A DNA stretch of 64,000 bases, from the NCBI GenBank assembly GCA_023412805.1, contig JAEZRM010000072.1, forward strand, positions 17,356 through 81,355, in the 5' to 3' direction. This document shows, piece by piece, positions 47,342-56,094 of the stretch (the stretch's first letter is position 1; each line of letters begins with the position of its first letter). The translations under genes were made by a program, and so were the position numbers. Below the pieces are notes generated by a model, which was not told where the DNA came from, ran no database searches, and was given only the letters and a program-made list of their open reading frames with translations. Origin of the DNA: Pseudomonadota bacterium (lineage in GTDB: Bacteria > Pseudomonadota > Alphaproteobacteria > Rhizobiales > Hyphomicrobiaceae).

Positions 47342-48007
47342 ATGAAGGTCATTGATCAGGTCTATACGGGAAGCTGCGCAGCGGAATACGATCAACGGCG
47401 AGCGAATAAAGAGCGCTGGCGTCGAGAGGCCGCAATCATTGAGCCGATTCTGCGTGCGATCCCCACCGGCTCTTCCATTCTCGATGTTGCTGCCGGAACC
47501 GGACGGTGGCTGGGCATCTACACGGAACGCGGTTTGAAGCCGACGCTCCTGGATGCTTCTGCGGATATGCTTGAAATCGCAAAGGCGAAGGCTGATGCCG
47601 CAGGCATTCCCGTTAGCATCGTTCAACAAAGCGCCATTGGTCCAGAGTCGTTCCCCACAGGAGCGACATGGCTGATCATTACCAACTTTCTGAACTGGAT
47701 TCCGCTTTCCGATGTTGGCGGGGTACTCGCGAAGGCTAGGCGCGCAAAAATAGCGCACGCGATCATCATGATCACATATCTGGCCCCTTCTTTGTCCGTC
47801 TGGGGCGCTTTCATGACGCGCGCCGAAGTGTACGCGAACAATTTGAAGTCGCGTTTGGGTTTTCGGGACAAAGGCATCTTCCACCTGCACACACGAGATG
47901 AGGTCGTCGCGCTTTTTTCCCAAGTGGGCTTCACGGTTGAGAGCGAGACCGAAATTCGGACTGTGGGGGGTAGGAAGAATGTCCTGATCAAAGGACAATT
48001 CTTGTGA
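47342..48007 (+). CDS. Class I SAM-dependent methyltransferase
   Basis: A 221-residue protein starting at the ATG at 47342, with GGAG nine bases upstream. The Rossmann SAM-binding motif SSILDVAAGTGRWLGIY and the acidic LLDASADMLEIAKAKA strand are clear, so SAM binding is near certain. The acceptor is unknown. Codon use is visibly less GC-biased than neighbouring genes (ATT, AAT, AAA and TTT codons are frequent), suggesting foreign origin. It is translationally coupled (GTGA overlap) to the next unknown gene. Confidence 0.82.
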   Translation: MKVIDQVYTGSCAAEYDQRRANKERWRREAAIIEPILRAIPTGSSILDVAAGTGRWLGIYTERGLKPTLLDASADMLEIAKAKADAAGIPVSIVQQSAIGPESFPTGATWLIITNFLNWIPLSDVGGVLAKARRAKIAHAIIMITYLAPSLSVWGAFMTRAEVYANNLKSRLGFRDKGIFHLHTRDEVVALFSQVGFTVESETEIRTVGGRKNVLIKGQFL

Positions 48008-48636
48008 GCCTCGGATACGCTCACGTTTACGACGAGCTGATGCTTTCTCGGAGCGAGTGTCGACTGGAAGGCCGGCAGTTGCCGATTTCGCTTGGGAACT
48101 GGGCGTTGTACATTCCCAAAATCAGAATGAAGATTCTGCATTCAGTCGACGGGAAGCAGCACTGCATTCACCCGAGAGCGCCCATGCGTTCTGCGGTGCT
48201 CGGCGGCGAGCCGTTTCAAGTCGGCGCGAGCTACGAGCCCGCCGATTGGTTCAACGCGTTGTCGACTCCTGTGCTTCAGCGGACGGCGGAAAACATCGTC
48301 GTGATCCGCCGGCTGGCGGCAGCCGGCGTCGGACCTAAGCTCTTGGGCATTTGCGTCGTGCGCCGGTTCAGCTCCTGGTACTCATCGGCAGAGACAATCA
48401 CGGGCGGATACTTCGTCGAGAATCTTCTGTACCGATTTCCTAAACGCGAGACGACGACCGCTGACCTTGCGCGAGCGGGCGTCGCGCCCGATCGTATCAA
48501 TAGCTGTCTTCGCCAGCAGATCAGAGGGTATGTCAGCGACCTCAACTCCGTTGTCGGCGTCATGCCCATAGACGCTGAGAACGACGTGGCAGAGGTGCTG
48601 GCTGTGCTCGAATCCATGTCCTTGAAGGCCGCCTAG
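48004..48636 (+). CDS. Hypothetical protein coupled to the methyltransferase, with a possible kinase-like segment
   Basis: A 210-residue soluble protein starting at a GTG overlapping the methyltransferase stop. The stretch ENIVVIRRLAAAGVGPKLLG resembles the alpha-C/beta-4 region of small-molecule kinase-like proteins, and GGYFVENLLYRFP could be a hinge. No catalytic HxD...N or DFD motif follows, so a full kinase is unlikely. Base composition is lower in GC than the surroundings, like its partner. Its stop overlaps the convergent trmB stop by a few bases. I do not recognise the family; a substrate-scaffold or partner role for the methyltransferase is a guess. Confidence 0.65.
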   Translation: MSLGYAHVYDELMLSRSECRLEGRQLPISLGNWALYIPKIRMKILHSVDGKQHCIHPRAPMRSAVLGGEPFQVGASYEPADWFNALSTPVLQRTAENIVVIRRLAAAGVGPKLLGICVVRRFSSWYSSAETITGGYFVENLLYRFPKRETTTADLARAGVAPDRINSCLRQQIRGYVSDLNSVVGVMPIDAENDVAEVLAVLESMSLKAA

Positions 48637-49379
48637 CTCTCGACGTCTTGGCGAGCAATCTCGCCGACCCGCACAAAGCGCAAATACGTGCAGCGTCGGC
48701 CTTCGCGGAGTGCCTTGGCTTCGTAGCGTGTTTGTGGCCAGTCCTCGGGGCGATGGCGCCAATCGGCCGCGCAGGTCGCGGTCCAACGAAAAGCAGGATG
48801 AGGCATGAGCGCCGCGAGCATCGTACGCGCGTAATCGCCGATATCGGTTCCAAGACGCAGCTCGGCGCCGGGCTTCAGGACGCGGGCGAGCTGATCGAGC
48901 AAGGGTGTGCCGACGAGGCGGCGCTTGCGGTGCCGCGCCTTGGGCCATGGATCAGGAAAGAGAATGAAGGCGCGATCGAGCGATCGTGCCGGCAACCAGC
49001 GGAGCAGCGGGCGCACATCATCCGGGTGCACGCGGATGTTGGCCAGCTGCTCGTCCTCGATGAGCGTGAGGGCCTTGACGACGCCCTCCTCGAAGGGCTC
49101 GCAGCCGATGATCCCCACATGCGGATGATGGCGAGCCTGCCAGATCAGATGCTCGGCGCCACCGAAACCGATCTCCAGCCAGACCTGCGTCACGGGCGTG
49201 TCGAAGAGCGCCGTCGCCTGATCTGGCGCGGGCGTGGAGAGGTCCGGCTGCACGCGCGGGCCCAACTCAGCAAGCAGGCGCTCCTGGCGACTCGACAGCT
49301 TGCGCCCGCGCCGGCGTCCGAACGAGCGCAGCTCGAGATCATGCGTGGTGGTGTCATCGTCGATCATGGCGCGCGCCAT
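48633..49379 (-). CDS. trmB: tRNA (guanine-N7-)-methyltransferase
   Basis: A 248-residue enzyme that methylates G46 in the tRNA variable loop using SAM. Signatures are VWLEIGFGGAEHLIWQA (SAM binding), IGCEPFEEGVVKAL and FILFPDPWPKARHRKRRL. The C-terminal AADWRHRPEDWPQTRYEAKA is also typical. Start could be 49379 or the ATG at 49367. It is convergent with the foreign-looking cassette. Confidence 0.95.
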   Translation of the reverse strand: MARAMIDDDTTTHDLELRSFGRRRGRKLSSRQERLLAELGPRVQPDLSTPAPDQATALFDTPVTQVWLEIGFGGAEHLIWQARHHPHVGIIGCEPFEEGVVKALTLIEDEQLANIRVHPDDVRPLLRWLPARSLDRAFILFPDPWPKARHRKRRLVGTPLLDQLARVLKPGAELRLGTDIGDYARTMLAALMPHPAFRWTATCAADWRHRPEDWPQTRYEAKALREGRRCTYLRFVRVGEIARQDVES

Positions 49380-49631
49380 AGCACATGGGGGCGCGCGCGT
49401 CCTCGGGCGCCGCTTGTCCGGGATTTAGACGCGGCGCGCCAGAAAGGCGAAAGCGACGGGTCATCGTCCGTAGGCCCGAATTTCAGATTGACGCGGACAG
49501 GATTCCTATTTCATTTTGGTAAACAGCGTTCTGCAAAATTGATGTGGCGTTGATGTGCGGGGCGCGTGCCGCAGTTGCGGCCGAGGGCGTGTGTAGTGCT
49601 GCGTGAGCTCCCAAGTGGTGCGGCAGCGTTG

Positions 49632-50459
49632 ATGCTGCGTGTCCTGCTGTGCGTTAGCTGCTGGCTAGCGGCAGCGGCTTTTGCCATGGCTCCTGCGTGC
49701 GCGGATGAGCCGCCCACGGTCGAGGTTTCCGGCGGCGGCGAGATCGGCGGCCATGTCTGGTCGGCCTACGCCAATACAACTGTCGCGCTCTCGGGTCTGA
49801 TCGCGGGCGTTCCCAAAAGCATTCGCGAGGATGGCTGGCGGCTCAGAGCCGGGGCTGGGTATTGGGAATATGCGCGGCGGCAGACCGTCTGGGTCTCGGA
49901 CACCGGTAATCAGACCCAAGGTGGATACCGGCGCGTACGACGTCTGCGAACGGGCTCATATGCGGATGTATTGCTGGGCTATCAGGCTCAATTCGGTGAG
50001 CTGACTCTCAAGGCCTTTGCCGGTGCCGTCTTTGCGAACGAGAAGTATCTGCTCGACGAGGTCGATGAAGACTCTCCGGGCGTACTTACGGGCGGGCGCG
50101 TCGTGCTTGAAAGCTGGTACAACTTCGGCCCGAATGCATTCCTGCAGATTGACGTTGGTTGGACGAGCGAGCCGAATGAATTCGGCGGACGCGCGCGCGT
50201 CGGCTACCGCCTGACGCCACAGATTTCAATAGGTCCCGAAGCTGCGCAGTGGCGTTCGGACCGTGGGACGACCACGCCGATCTTCGAGCTGTGTCGGGTG
50301 CGATGTGAGAAATACGACCGACGTGATGAAACCACCCGCTACGGCGCGTTCGTTCGCTACGAGTGGTCTGCGGGAGAGGTCTCATTCTCGGGCGGCCGCG
50401 CGGACAATGGCCACGACAGCGACTTCTACGCGACGCTCAACGCGCTCCTGCGCTTCTGA
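49632..50459 (+). CDS. BcsS-like secreted beta-rich protein, probable outer-membrane barrel
   Basis: A 275-residue protein from the ATG at 49632; the open frame runs back to a GTG at 49566. The signal peptide is MLRVLLCVSCWLAAAAFAMA. The mature part alternates polar and aromatic residues (GWRLRAGAGYWEYAR, YADVLLGYQAQFGELTLKAFAG, RARVGYRLTPQISIGPEAAQ) and ends in Phe (ATLNALLRF), as beta-barrel proteins do. It resembles the alphaproteobacterial cellulose-biosynthesis BcsS family. No cellulose synthase genes are nearby, so the link to cellulose is doubtful. Confidence 0.68.
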   Translation: MLRVLLCVSCWLAAAAFAMAPACADEPPTVEVSGGGEIGGHVWSAYANTTVALSGLIAGVPKSIREDGWRLRAGAGYWEYARRQTVWVSDTGNQTQGGYRRVRRLRTGSYADVLLGYQAQFGELTLKAFAGAVFANEKYLLDEVDEDSPGVLTGGRVVLESWYNFGPNAFLQIDVGWTSEPNEFGGRARVGYRLTPQISIGPEAAQWRSDRGTTTPIFELCRVRCEKYDRRDETTRYGAFVRYEWSAGEVSFSGGRADNGHDSDFYATLNALLRF

Positions 50460-50635
50460 CGCGGGCACGATCGCAATAAATGCTCGCCTGCGACCAAAGT
50501 GCAGCAACTTCTGCCGCGACTTGAGCCAGCGCTTTACCCTCACTTAACGCTGCCTGCCTAGAGTAGCTCTCGTGGCCGCGATCCGGTTTCGCGTCGATCC
50601 GGGCCACGCTGAGTACCAAGAGGTTAGATGGCCTG

Positions 50636-50953
50636 ATGGTCAGCAAGCGGCAGGTGTCGGTGTTGCTTCTCTGCGGTGGGCTGACGGTCTACTTCGGCTA
50701 TCACACGATCAAAGGCAGGCACGGTCTCGAGACAAGAGCGCGTCTGATCGAGCGTTCCACGACGTTGGAGCGCGAGATCGGAACTCTCGAGACCGTGCGC
50801 GCCCGCCTGGAGCGCGAGCTCGCGCTCCTCGGTGGCACCGGCGAGGGGGCCGATGCCGATCTCGATTACGTCGAGGAGCTGGCGCGCCGCCACCTCGGCT
50901 TTGCCGCTCGCACGGACCGCATACTCATCGAGCGGTCCGGTGCCCGCCGCTGA
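50636..50953 (+). CDS. FtsB/DivIC-family septum formation initiator
   Basis: A 105-residue bitopic protein. One helix (VSVLLLCGGLTVYFGYHTI, residues ~8-26) is followed by a coiled coil (RSTTLEREIGTLETVRARLE) and a small terminal segment ARRHLGFAARTDRILIE. This is the FtsB layout, a divisome protein that recruits FtsW/FtsI. In related genomes it usually sits between eno and pdhA; here it stands alone, so it may be a relocated copy. Confidence 0.83.
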   Translation: MVSKRQVSVLLLCGGLTVYFGYHTIKGRHGLETRARLIERSTTLEREIGTLETVRARLERELALLGGTGEGADADLDYVEELARRHLGFAARTDRILIERSGARR

Positions 50954-51073
50954 AATCCGGCCGCTCGCGGTCGGCAGAGGCATCGACGAATTGCCGCCGG
51001 ATCGCCCTCTTTCGGCCATGCGGCGGACGAACGGCCATACAACACTTCCGTATTCGCTCACGGGGGATCATTC

Positions 51074-52357
51074 ATGTTCAGGCGTATGATCGTGCCGGTG
51101 TCGGCGTGCGTCGCGCTGCTCGCAGCGATGCTCGTGGCTGGCTGCAAGGACACTATTCTCGAGGGCGTTCAGGATCGTCCATCGAAGCTCGGCGCGCTCG
51201 AAAGCGCAGCCGTCGCCGTAGCGCCGACACGCACCGGCCATTTTGCGGAATCCGCGCGTCGCATTCGCGCGCATCCGGCTCTCGGGCCGCACACACCTGC
51301 CGAAATCAAGCGCCGCGTCGCCCAACTCGTCGAGACACCCCGCCTTGCGACGCCGCCGGCGTCCATCCTCGCGCGTACCGTCCCACATGAATTCGAGAGC
51401 GCGCCGCAACAGCAGGTTGCGGCCGTCAGCATCCAGCAGGTGACGCCGGCCGCAATCGCGCCCGTTGGTGCGAGCCTCATCCCCGTCAATGCGACGTCGG
51501 CGGACGCGACACCACCGCGCAGCACGCCGCGCAATGTCGTGATCCCGATGGTCGTCTCCAGCGCCGATGGCAGCACATGGCGGGCCGACAACGGTGACGG
51601 CACCAGCGCGTCCAAGAACGAATCCCGCAACGCGCATTGCCGCGAGGAAGCTCTCGAGCAGCTCAAGCGTTACTCGGCGACGGGCTATCGCATTTATGAG
51701 CGTCTCGACGACAAGCGCATGTTCACGACGTGGATCCTCTGCGACGAGCGCCAGCGCGGGCTGACCACCGCCGTGCACGAGGCCGTGCACATGCTGACCG
51801 AGCAGCTTGATGCTTTCCCGTTGGTCGATGGCGGCCAGATCGCGCGCATCGCGGCGACGGAGAAATTCGCGCGGCCTGGTCGTATTGCCGGTCAGTTCAA
51901 ACAGTCCGACGACTTCGTGCGCACGTACCTACTGCCAGGCGGCGCTTCCTCGGCGGACGATTTCACGTATCTGCTGGATGAATTCAATTCGTACATCCAC
52001 GACCTGAACACGGCCATCCAAACGCAGTCCATGGCGCCGCGCGACAGCTATCTCGGCCACCGCGACGGCATGTCGGCCATGATGAGCTTCCTCATGGCGT
52101 ATGTGGCCTTGGCGGAGAAGGATGATCCGCGCACGTGGGCCGGCCTGCACCGCCCTGACGTCAAGCACCTCGTCACGACGCTCTGGTCGGATGCGGAGCG
52201 CACCATCGAGAAATCATGCAAGGTGCCGCGCTACGCGGTCGATGATCAGGCTTTCCTGCGCCACATCTGCTCGCAATCGAATGGGCGCGCCCTCGGCCAT
52301 CTACTCGGCCGCGCACCGCGTTGCCCGAAGGCGTGCCTCGGAAGCGCGAGTGGTTGA
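51074..52357 (+). CDS. Lipoprotein with an HExxH zinc-peptidase-like motif
   Basis: A 427-residue protein. The signal peptide ends in the lipobox VAGC (Cys24), so membrane anchoring is expected. Residues ~90-180 are a Pro/Ala/Thr-rich linker. The C-terminal half contains HEAVHMLTE (His235-Glu-Ala-Val-His239), the HExxH pattern of zincin metallopeptidases, then DFTYLLDEFNSYIHDLNTAI, which could supply the downstream acidic ligand, and three cysteines near the end. I do not recognise the family. A role in envelope protein processing is an inference. The gene lies 120 bases after the ftsB-like gene. Confidence 0.7.
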   Translation: MFRRMIVPVSACVALLAAMLVAGCKDTILEGVQDRPSKLGALESAAVAVAPTRTGHFAESARRIRAHPALGPHTPAEIKRRVAQLVETPRLATPPASILARTVPHEFESAPQQQVAAVSIQQVTPAAIAPVGASLIPVNATSADATPPRSTPRNVVIPMVVSSADGSTWRADNGDGTSASKNESRNAHCREEALEQLKRYSATGYRIYERLDDKRMFTTWILCDERQRGLTTAVHEAVHMLTEQLDAFPLVDGGQIARIAATEKFARPGRIAGQFKQSDDFVRTYLLPGGASSADDFTYLLDEFNSYIHDLNTAIQTQSMAPRDSYLGHRDGMSAMMSFLMAYVALAEKDDPRTWAGLHRPDVKHLVTTLWSDAERTIEKSCKVPRYAVDDQAFLRHICSQSNGRALGHLLGRAPRCPKACLGSASG

Positions 52358-52400
52358 GGTTGCCGCGAGCAAGGGATGACAGCGGAAGGCGATAGCATTT

Positions 52401-52442
52401 CTTCCTGAGCGCGCGACCGCGCGCCGGCCGGTAGGCCGTCCT
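52401..52442. repeat. 42-base dispersed repeat, copy 2
   Basis: Identical to 7373-7414, in the same orientation, ~44 bases after the lipoprotein gene. Confidence 0.85.
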
Positions 52443-52510
52443 TAAAAAACCGCGGCCACGCACTCCAAGCTGTCTGCATGGCCGCCGCGGGCATGGCACC
52501 GCGGATTGGT

Positions 52511-52542
52511 TGCGAAGCACCCCTTTCCAGCAGCCCGCGGCA
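52511..52542. repeat. Inverted copy of the TTGCCGCGGGCTGCTGG repeat
   Basis: Read on the minus strand this gives TTGCCGCGGGCTGCTGG followed by AAAGGGGTGCTTCGCAACC, matching 18675-18709 almost base for base. A shorter match is at 6235-6252. Confidence 0.75.
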
Positions 52543-52547
52543 AATAA

Positions 52548-52575
52548 AAAAAGGGCCGCCGAAGCGACCCTTTTT
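52548..52575 (-). terminator. Intrinsic terminator of the primase-type-domain membrane protein gene
   Basis: The stem AAAAAGGG-C-CGC/GCG-A-CCCTTTTT with a CGAA loop and one mismatch lies 18 bases after the minus-strand stop at 52593. On that strand it is followed by a T-rich run. Confidence 0.75.
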
Positions 52576-52592
52576 CGTTCGAAGAAGCTGCC

Positions 52593-53972
52593 CTAAGCAG
52601 CGCGGGTGATTGGGACCTGCGGCTTCGTATCCTCCGCTAGGCTTGTGGCACCCCGAACCGCAATTCCGATGTAACGGACGCGGCCAGCGATCTTCGCTTT
52701 CTTGATGCTCTTCAGTTCACCGAAATCACGGCTGAAAGTCGGGAGCGCCAAGGGCTCCTTGTCCTGCTCCTCACACCACTGGCAGTAGTTGTCATAGAGT
52801 TCGACTGCAGTGATCGTTGCACCTTCTTCGGCTTCGACTTTCTCCTTGTGGAAGCGTTCGACGTCGCTTTCAGGGGCAACCATACGCTGGACGGGAAGTG
52901 CCCGATCGGTGTTGTCGTTGGCCGTTGCGGCCGGTGGCGTAATGACAGCAGGAGCCGGCGGCGCGGCCGCGATGGCCTGGATGACGGGTGCTGTCGGTTC
53001 CGCGGCAGGTGCCGCGATGGCGATGGCCGGAGTGGCGGTGACCTGAGCGGCGACGGGTGTCGCAACCGGGGCCTGCACCTGGACATCGAGTGGCCGAGTA
53101 ACCGCAACCTGGGCGACTGCAGCCTGGCCAACCGAAGCGGCCGAGGCCACCTTCGGGTTGTGCAAGGCATCATGCAGGCGCCACTGGCTGAAGGCGATGT
53201 ACATGCCAAAGCCCGAGCCGACTTCCAGCAGAAGCGCAATGAAGATTGTCAGCGCCATCTGGACGTCGTCGACCTTCAGATCCGCGAACACTAGGCCACC
53301 GATCTTGGCAAGCATGGCTGCCTGCGGATCGGCTTCCGTGAGCGCGGTATGAGTGTCGCCGGCTTTTGCGAGCTGAGCCTTCACCTCCATAATCTTCTTG
53401 CTGAGATCGGCGGCCTGGACGGCATTCGCATGCTCTGCCGAGAGCGTATGGAACTGCTGGCAGAAATCGCGATTGTACCTGCCGTTGACGGCCGTGCAGC
53501 CTTTCGTGCGGCTCCAGTAGATCTGGTTCTTCAGACCATCCATCTCACTGGATACGGTGGCGGCAGGGCGATGCTGGGGAATCCAGCCGACCTGTTCCTC
53601 CATCCGCTTCACGTCGGAGCGCATGTCCTGATAGACGGCCGTCTGCTGGGCGCGCTGCCCAGTCGTGTCGAGCCGGTTCAGGGCTGCGTGCCCGAGTGCC
53701 GACGTCAGTGAGTAGGCGGTGACAACCACCCCCACCACCGCTGCTGCGGCCGCCTGGGACCACATGCGGTTACGTACGGCTGCAAATAGGAAGAAGGGTA
53801 TGAGCGCTTTCAGGCAGTCTGCAGCGGCACTGGCCGCTCCGTAGATCAACCCGTCGAATTCAGTCGTCCCCAGACTGTATCCGAAGCGCCAGTTCATGGC
53901 GGCGGAAACAGCAAGCAATACGCCTGCTGCAAGCACGCCTAGGATACCTAGAACGTGTCTCATCGGTTTCAA
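52593..53972 (-). CDS. Membrane protein with C-terminal primase/helicase-type winged-helix-like domain
   Basis: A 459-residue protein. Three helices lie in residues ~7-95 (MKPMRHVLGILGVLAAGVLL onward). A ~130-residue soluble helical region with three Cys follows, then a fourth helix (MALTIFIALLLEVGSGFGMY, ~225-247) and an Ala/Pro/Val-rich linker. The C-terminal domain (~385-450) contains ITAVELYDNYCQWCEEQDKE, LPTFSRDFGEL and AGRVRYIGIAVRG. That pattern is like the wHTH segment found at the end of P4/D5-type phage primase-helicases. There is no helicase domain. A membrane-tethered DNA-binding function is inferred. The gene has its own terminator and stands in repeat-rich surroundings. Confidence 0.72.
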   Translation of the reverse strand: MKPMRHVLGILGVLAAGVLLAVSAAMNWRFGYSLGTTEFDGLIYGAASAAADCLKALIPFFLFAAVRNRMWSQAAAAAVVGVVVTAYSLTSALGHAALNRLDTTGQRAQQTAVYQDMRSDVKRMEEQVGWIPQHRPAATVSSEMDGLKNQIYWSRTKGCTAVNGRYNRDFCQQFHTLSAEHANAVQAADLSKKIMEVKAQLAKAGDTHTALTEADPQAAMLAKIGGLVFADLKVDDVQMALTIFIALLLEVGSGFGMYIAFSQWRLHDALHNPKVASAASVGQAAVAQVAVTRPLDVQVQAPVATPVAAQVTATPAIAIAAPAAEPTAPVIQAIAAAPPAPAVITPPAATANDNTDRALPVQRMVAPESDVERFHKEKVEAEEGATITAVELYDNYCQWCEEQDKEPLALPTFSRDFGELKSIKKAKIAGRVRYIGIAVRGATSLAEDTKPQVPITRAA

Positions 53973-54665
53973 ATGCCCCCTACGTTTTGGGGCCAGCCTA
54001 CGCGGGCACAGGGTGCCGGCCGAGCGGTCAAAAACACCGAGAGGTTCAAGCCGGGCCGTTCATTGCCCCCAGGAGCCACTGCACAAAGTGATCTCCGGTC
54101 GTCTGCGTCTTGGTGAGCTCCGGAACCGTTGAGGCCGGGTCCGGCCGAATTCGCAGCAACATTGGCATTCGATCTGAACGGGTACGGACCACGTTCGACT
54201 TATGCACACTCGGTGTCGCCGCTAGACATCGAGTTTTTGCACAGGCCGCCGAACAGGCCGACAGGCAACGCGACAACAACATGGCACTTCTCTCAGATAT
54301 CAGCGGTAGGCGATTCGTAATCTATTGTTAATTGTTTCAGGCCCCTTAGCGATCGAACGCTCGCGGGTGTGTGATTGCGGACACGTCCACGATCTCATCG
54401 GCAACAGCACGATCAAGAGCTTATCCCCAAAGAGTAATCGACAGCTTGTCCACCAGCGCTCGCAATTATTAAGAGGCGTGTACAGCCGCTGTTAATGGCA
54501 AATTCAACCGGAGATTGTCTGGAGCGAGCAGGTCGCGCACACAGGTCGCGGGGCTTCTGGGGGCATCTCCCGACGACGGTTGAGGAAGTCTTGCACGCTT
54601 CTTGCGAGGTCCGAGGCAGGCCCGTCCCCGGTGCCCGTATTTGAGACAGAAATTGGACATTCATT
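53973..54665. other. 693-base region with no supported gene
   Basis: Short open frames exist on both strands but none has credible composition or a ribosome site. The right half (about 54290-54500) is the most A/T-rich stretch of the window. It holds TTATCCCCA (54421-54429) and TTGTCCACC (54446-54454), imperfect DnaA-box-like words. It may carry the promoters of the divergent genes or the remains of an inserted element. Confidence 0.5.
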
Positions 54666-55202
54666 ATGTTCGAGCGCAGCAGAGTCGATAGTGGGCAAGG
54701 CGAGGTCGCGATCGCGGGCATTTCCGTCGCGCTGACCTTGACGGACGGCTCCGAGATCAAGGGCCGCCTCGCGGTTCCGCAAGGGCGCTCGTTGGCGGAC
54801 GTGCTCAATGCGGCGGCGCCGTTCGTCGAGTTCGAGGAGTTCGACGGCCCGCGCCGTTATCTCGCCAAGCACGCGATCGGCGGTGTGCGCCTGATTAGCC
54901 CCGGCCGCGGCCAGAGCCTCGCGCGGATGCGCGATGCGGACGGTTTCGATCCCCATGCTGTCCTGGGGCTGCCTCTCGGCGCGCCCTACGAGGATGTGCG
55001 CGCGGCGTACCTGCGCCACGCCAAGGCTTATCATCCCGACCGCTATGCCAATGCCGACCTGCCGGACGAGGTCAGAGCCTATATCGAGGGCATGTCACGG
55101 CGCATCAACGCGGCCTTCGCGGCTCTGGAAGCCCCGGCCCAGGAAAGCCGGCCGAAGCCGGTCCAGCGGATCACGCCGATCTATTCGACACCGGCGCGCT
55201 GA
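54666..55202 (+). CDS. J-domain protein
   Basis: A 178-residue protein. Residues ~95-155 are a J domain with the essential HPD motif at 123-125 (AKAYHPDRY), which stimulates DnaK ATPase. The first ~90 residues form a separate domain (GEVAIAGISVALTLTDGSEI, then PFVEFEEFDGPRRYLAKHAI) typical of an alphaproteobacterial DnaJ-like subgroup. There is no Gly/Phe or zinc-finger region, so this is a type III (class C) J protein with a specialised client. Confidence 0.87.
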   Translation: MFERSRVDSGQGEVAIAGISVALTLTDGSEIKGRLAVPQGRSLADVLNAAAPFVEFEEFDGPRRYLAKHAIGGVRLISPGRGQSLARMRDADGFDPHAVLGLPLGAPYEDVRAAYLRHAKAYHPDRYANADLPDEVRAYIEGMSRRINAAFAALEAPAQESRPKPVQRITPIYSTPAR

Positions 55203-55209
55203 TCGCAGG

Positions 55210-56052
55210 TCAGGTCTGGGCCGCGGCATCGGCGGCAGACGGACGCGTCTCGGCCGCGACAGGCACGGGTCTTTTCTCCACCTCGCGCCATGGCTTCGCT
55301 GTCGTCTGTTCCTTGTCGTAGAGCGCCGTCAGGAATGAGGTGATGCGCGCATCCGCCGGCGCGACGCGATCCTGATGCCGATGCTGGCGGGTCTGGCGCC
55401 GCTTCGCCCAGCCGGGTGCGCCGGGTTTCTTCATGCGGCGCCCGTTGTGAATGAGGAGCGGATTGTCGGGCGCCTCAAGATCCAGCTCCTCGAGAAAGGT
55501 TTCGCGCAGCGCGTAGAACGACTGCAGGATGGCATCACATGCGAGGTCACGATCCTCGACAGTGATATCGCGCTCGGGGCGGGGCTTGATCGACTGCAGT
55601 GCCCGGCGCATGTCGTGCAGCGGTGCGTAAGGGTAGAGCCCGATCTGGCGGCGGTTCTCGCCAACGTTCGCGTACACAGCCCGCATGTTGTCGAGCGATT
55701 CCGAGATCATGCAGAACGCCGCGTAGTATTCGTCCTGTGTGGGGTTCTCGCGCCGGGTGAACGTATAGAGCGCCGACTTGGCTTTGACGATGTTGCGCCA
55801 TTCCTCCTTGAGCGCATTGAGGAAGATCGCGCGCTTCTGGAAGACATTCGCAAGGTAGGCCGCAACGACGGTCACCAGCACCAGCGCCATATCCTTCAGA
55901 TAATCGTAGAGGCTCCCGAGCACGCGCTCGGCGGGTGAGCCCGCGAGCCCCGGAATGTGATTGGCGAGTTTCGCGGTCAGCGATATGGCCAGCACGAGGC
56001 CGAGAATCCAGTAGGCGCGCCCCAGTGTGCGCCCCAACGACGAGCGTGTCAT
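55210..56052 (-). CDS. Hypothetical membrane protein with two N-terminal helices
   Basis: A 280-residue protein. Helices at residues ~13-30 and ~52-75 anchor it, followed by a ~200-residue cytosolic region rich in charged residues (FQKRAIFLNALKEEWRNIVK, YYAAFCMISESLDNMRAVYA). It ends in a basic and then Ala-rich tail. A conserved Asp/Glu-rich EERDLACDAILQSFYALRE-like helix suggests an alpha-helical sensor or scaffold. I do not recognise a family. It is convergent with the J-domain gene, 8 bases apart. Confidence 0.65.
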   Translation of the reverse strand: MTRSSLGRTLGRAYWILGLVLAISLTAKLANHIPGLAGSPAERVLGSLYDYLKDMALVLVTVVAAYLANVFQKRAIFLNALKEEWRNIVKAKSALYTFTRRENPTQDEYYAAFCMISESLDNMRAVYANVGENRRQIGLYPYAPLHDMRRALQSIKPRPERDITVEDRDLACDAILQSFYALRETFLEELDLEAPDNPLLIHNGRRMKKPGAPGWAKRRQTRQHRHQDRVAPADARITSFLTALYDKEQTTAKPWREVEKRPVPVAAETRPSAADAAAQT

Positions 56053-56094
56053 AATTTCCCCCGAGGCGACCTAGGCAACGGCGTGGCGCCGACC

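Noticed and set aside
54010..54060. tRNA-Leu/Ser-like words GGCCGAGCGGTC and GGTTCAAGCC
   Set aside because: They are about 20 bases apart, too close to hold an anticodon arm and variable loop, and no acceptor stem matches.
54046..54331. Overlapping short frames on both strands in the gene-free region
   Set aside because: None has a ribosome site, domain pattern or GC-rich third positions expected here.
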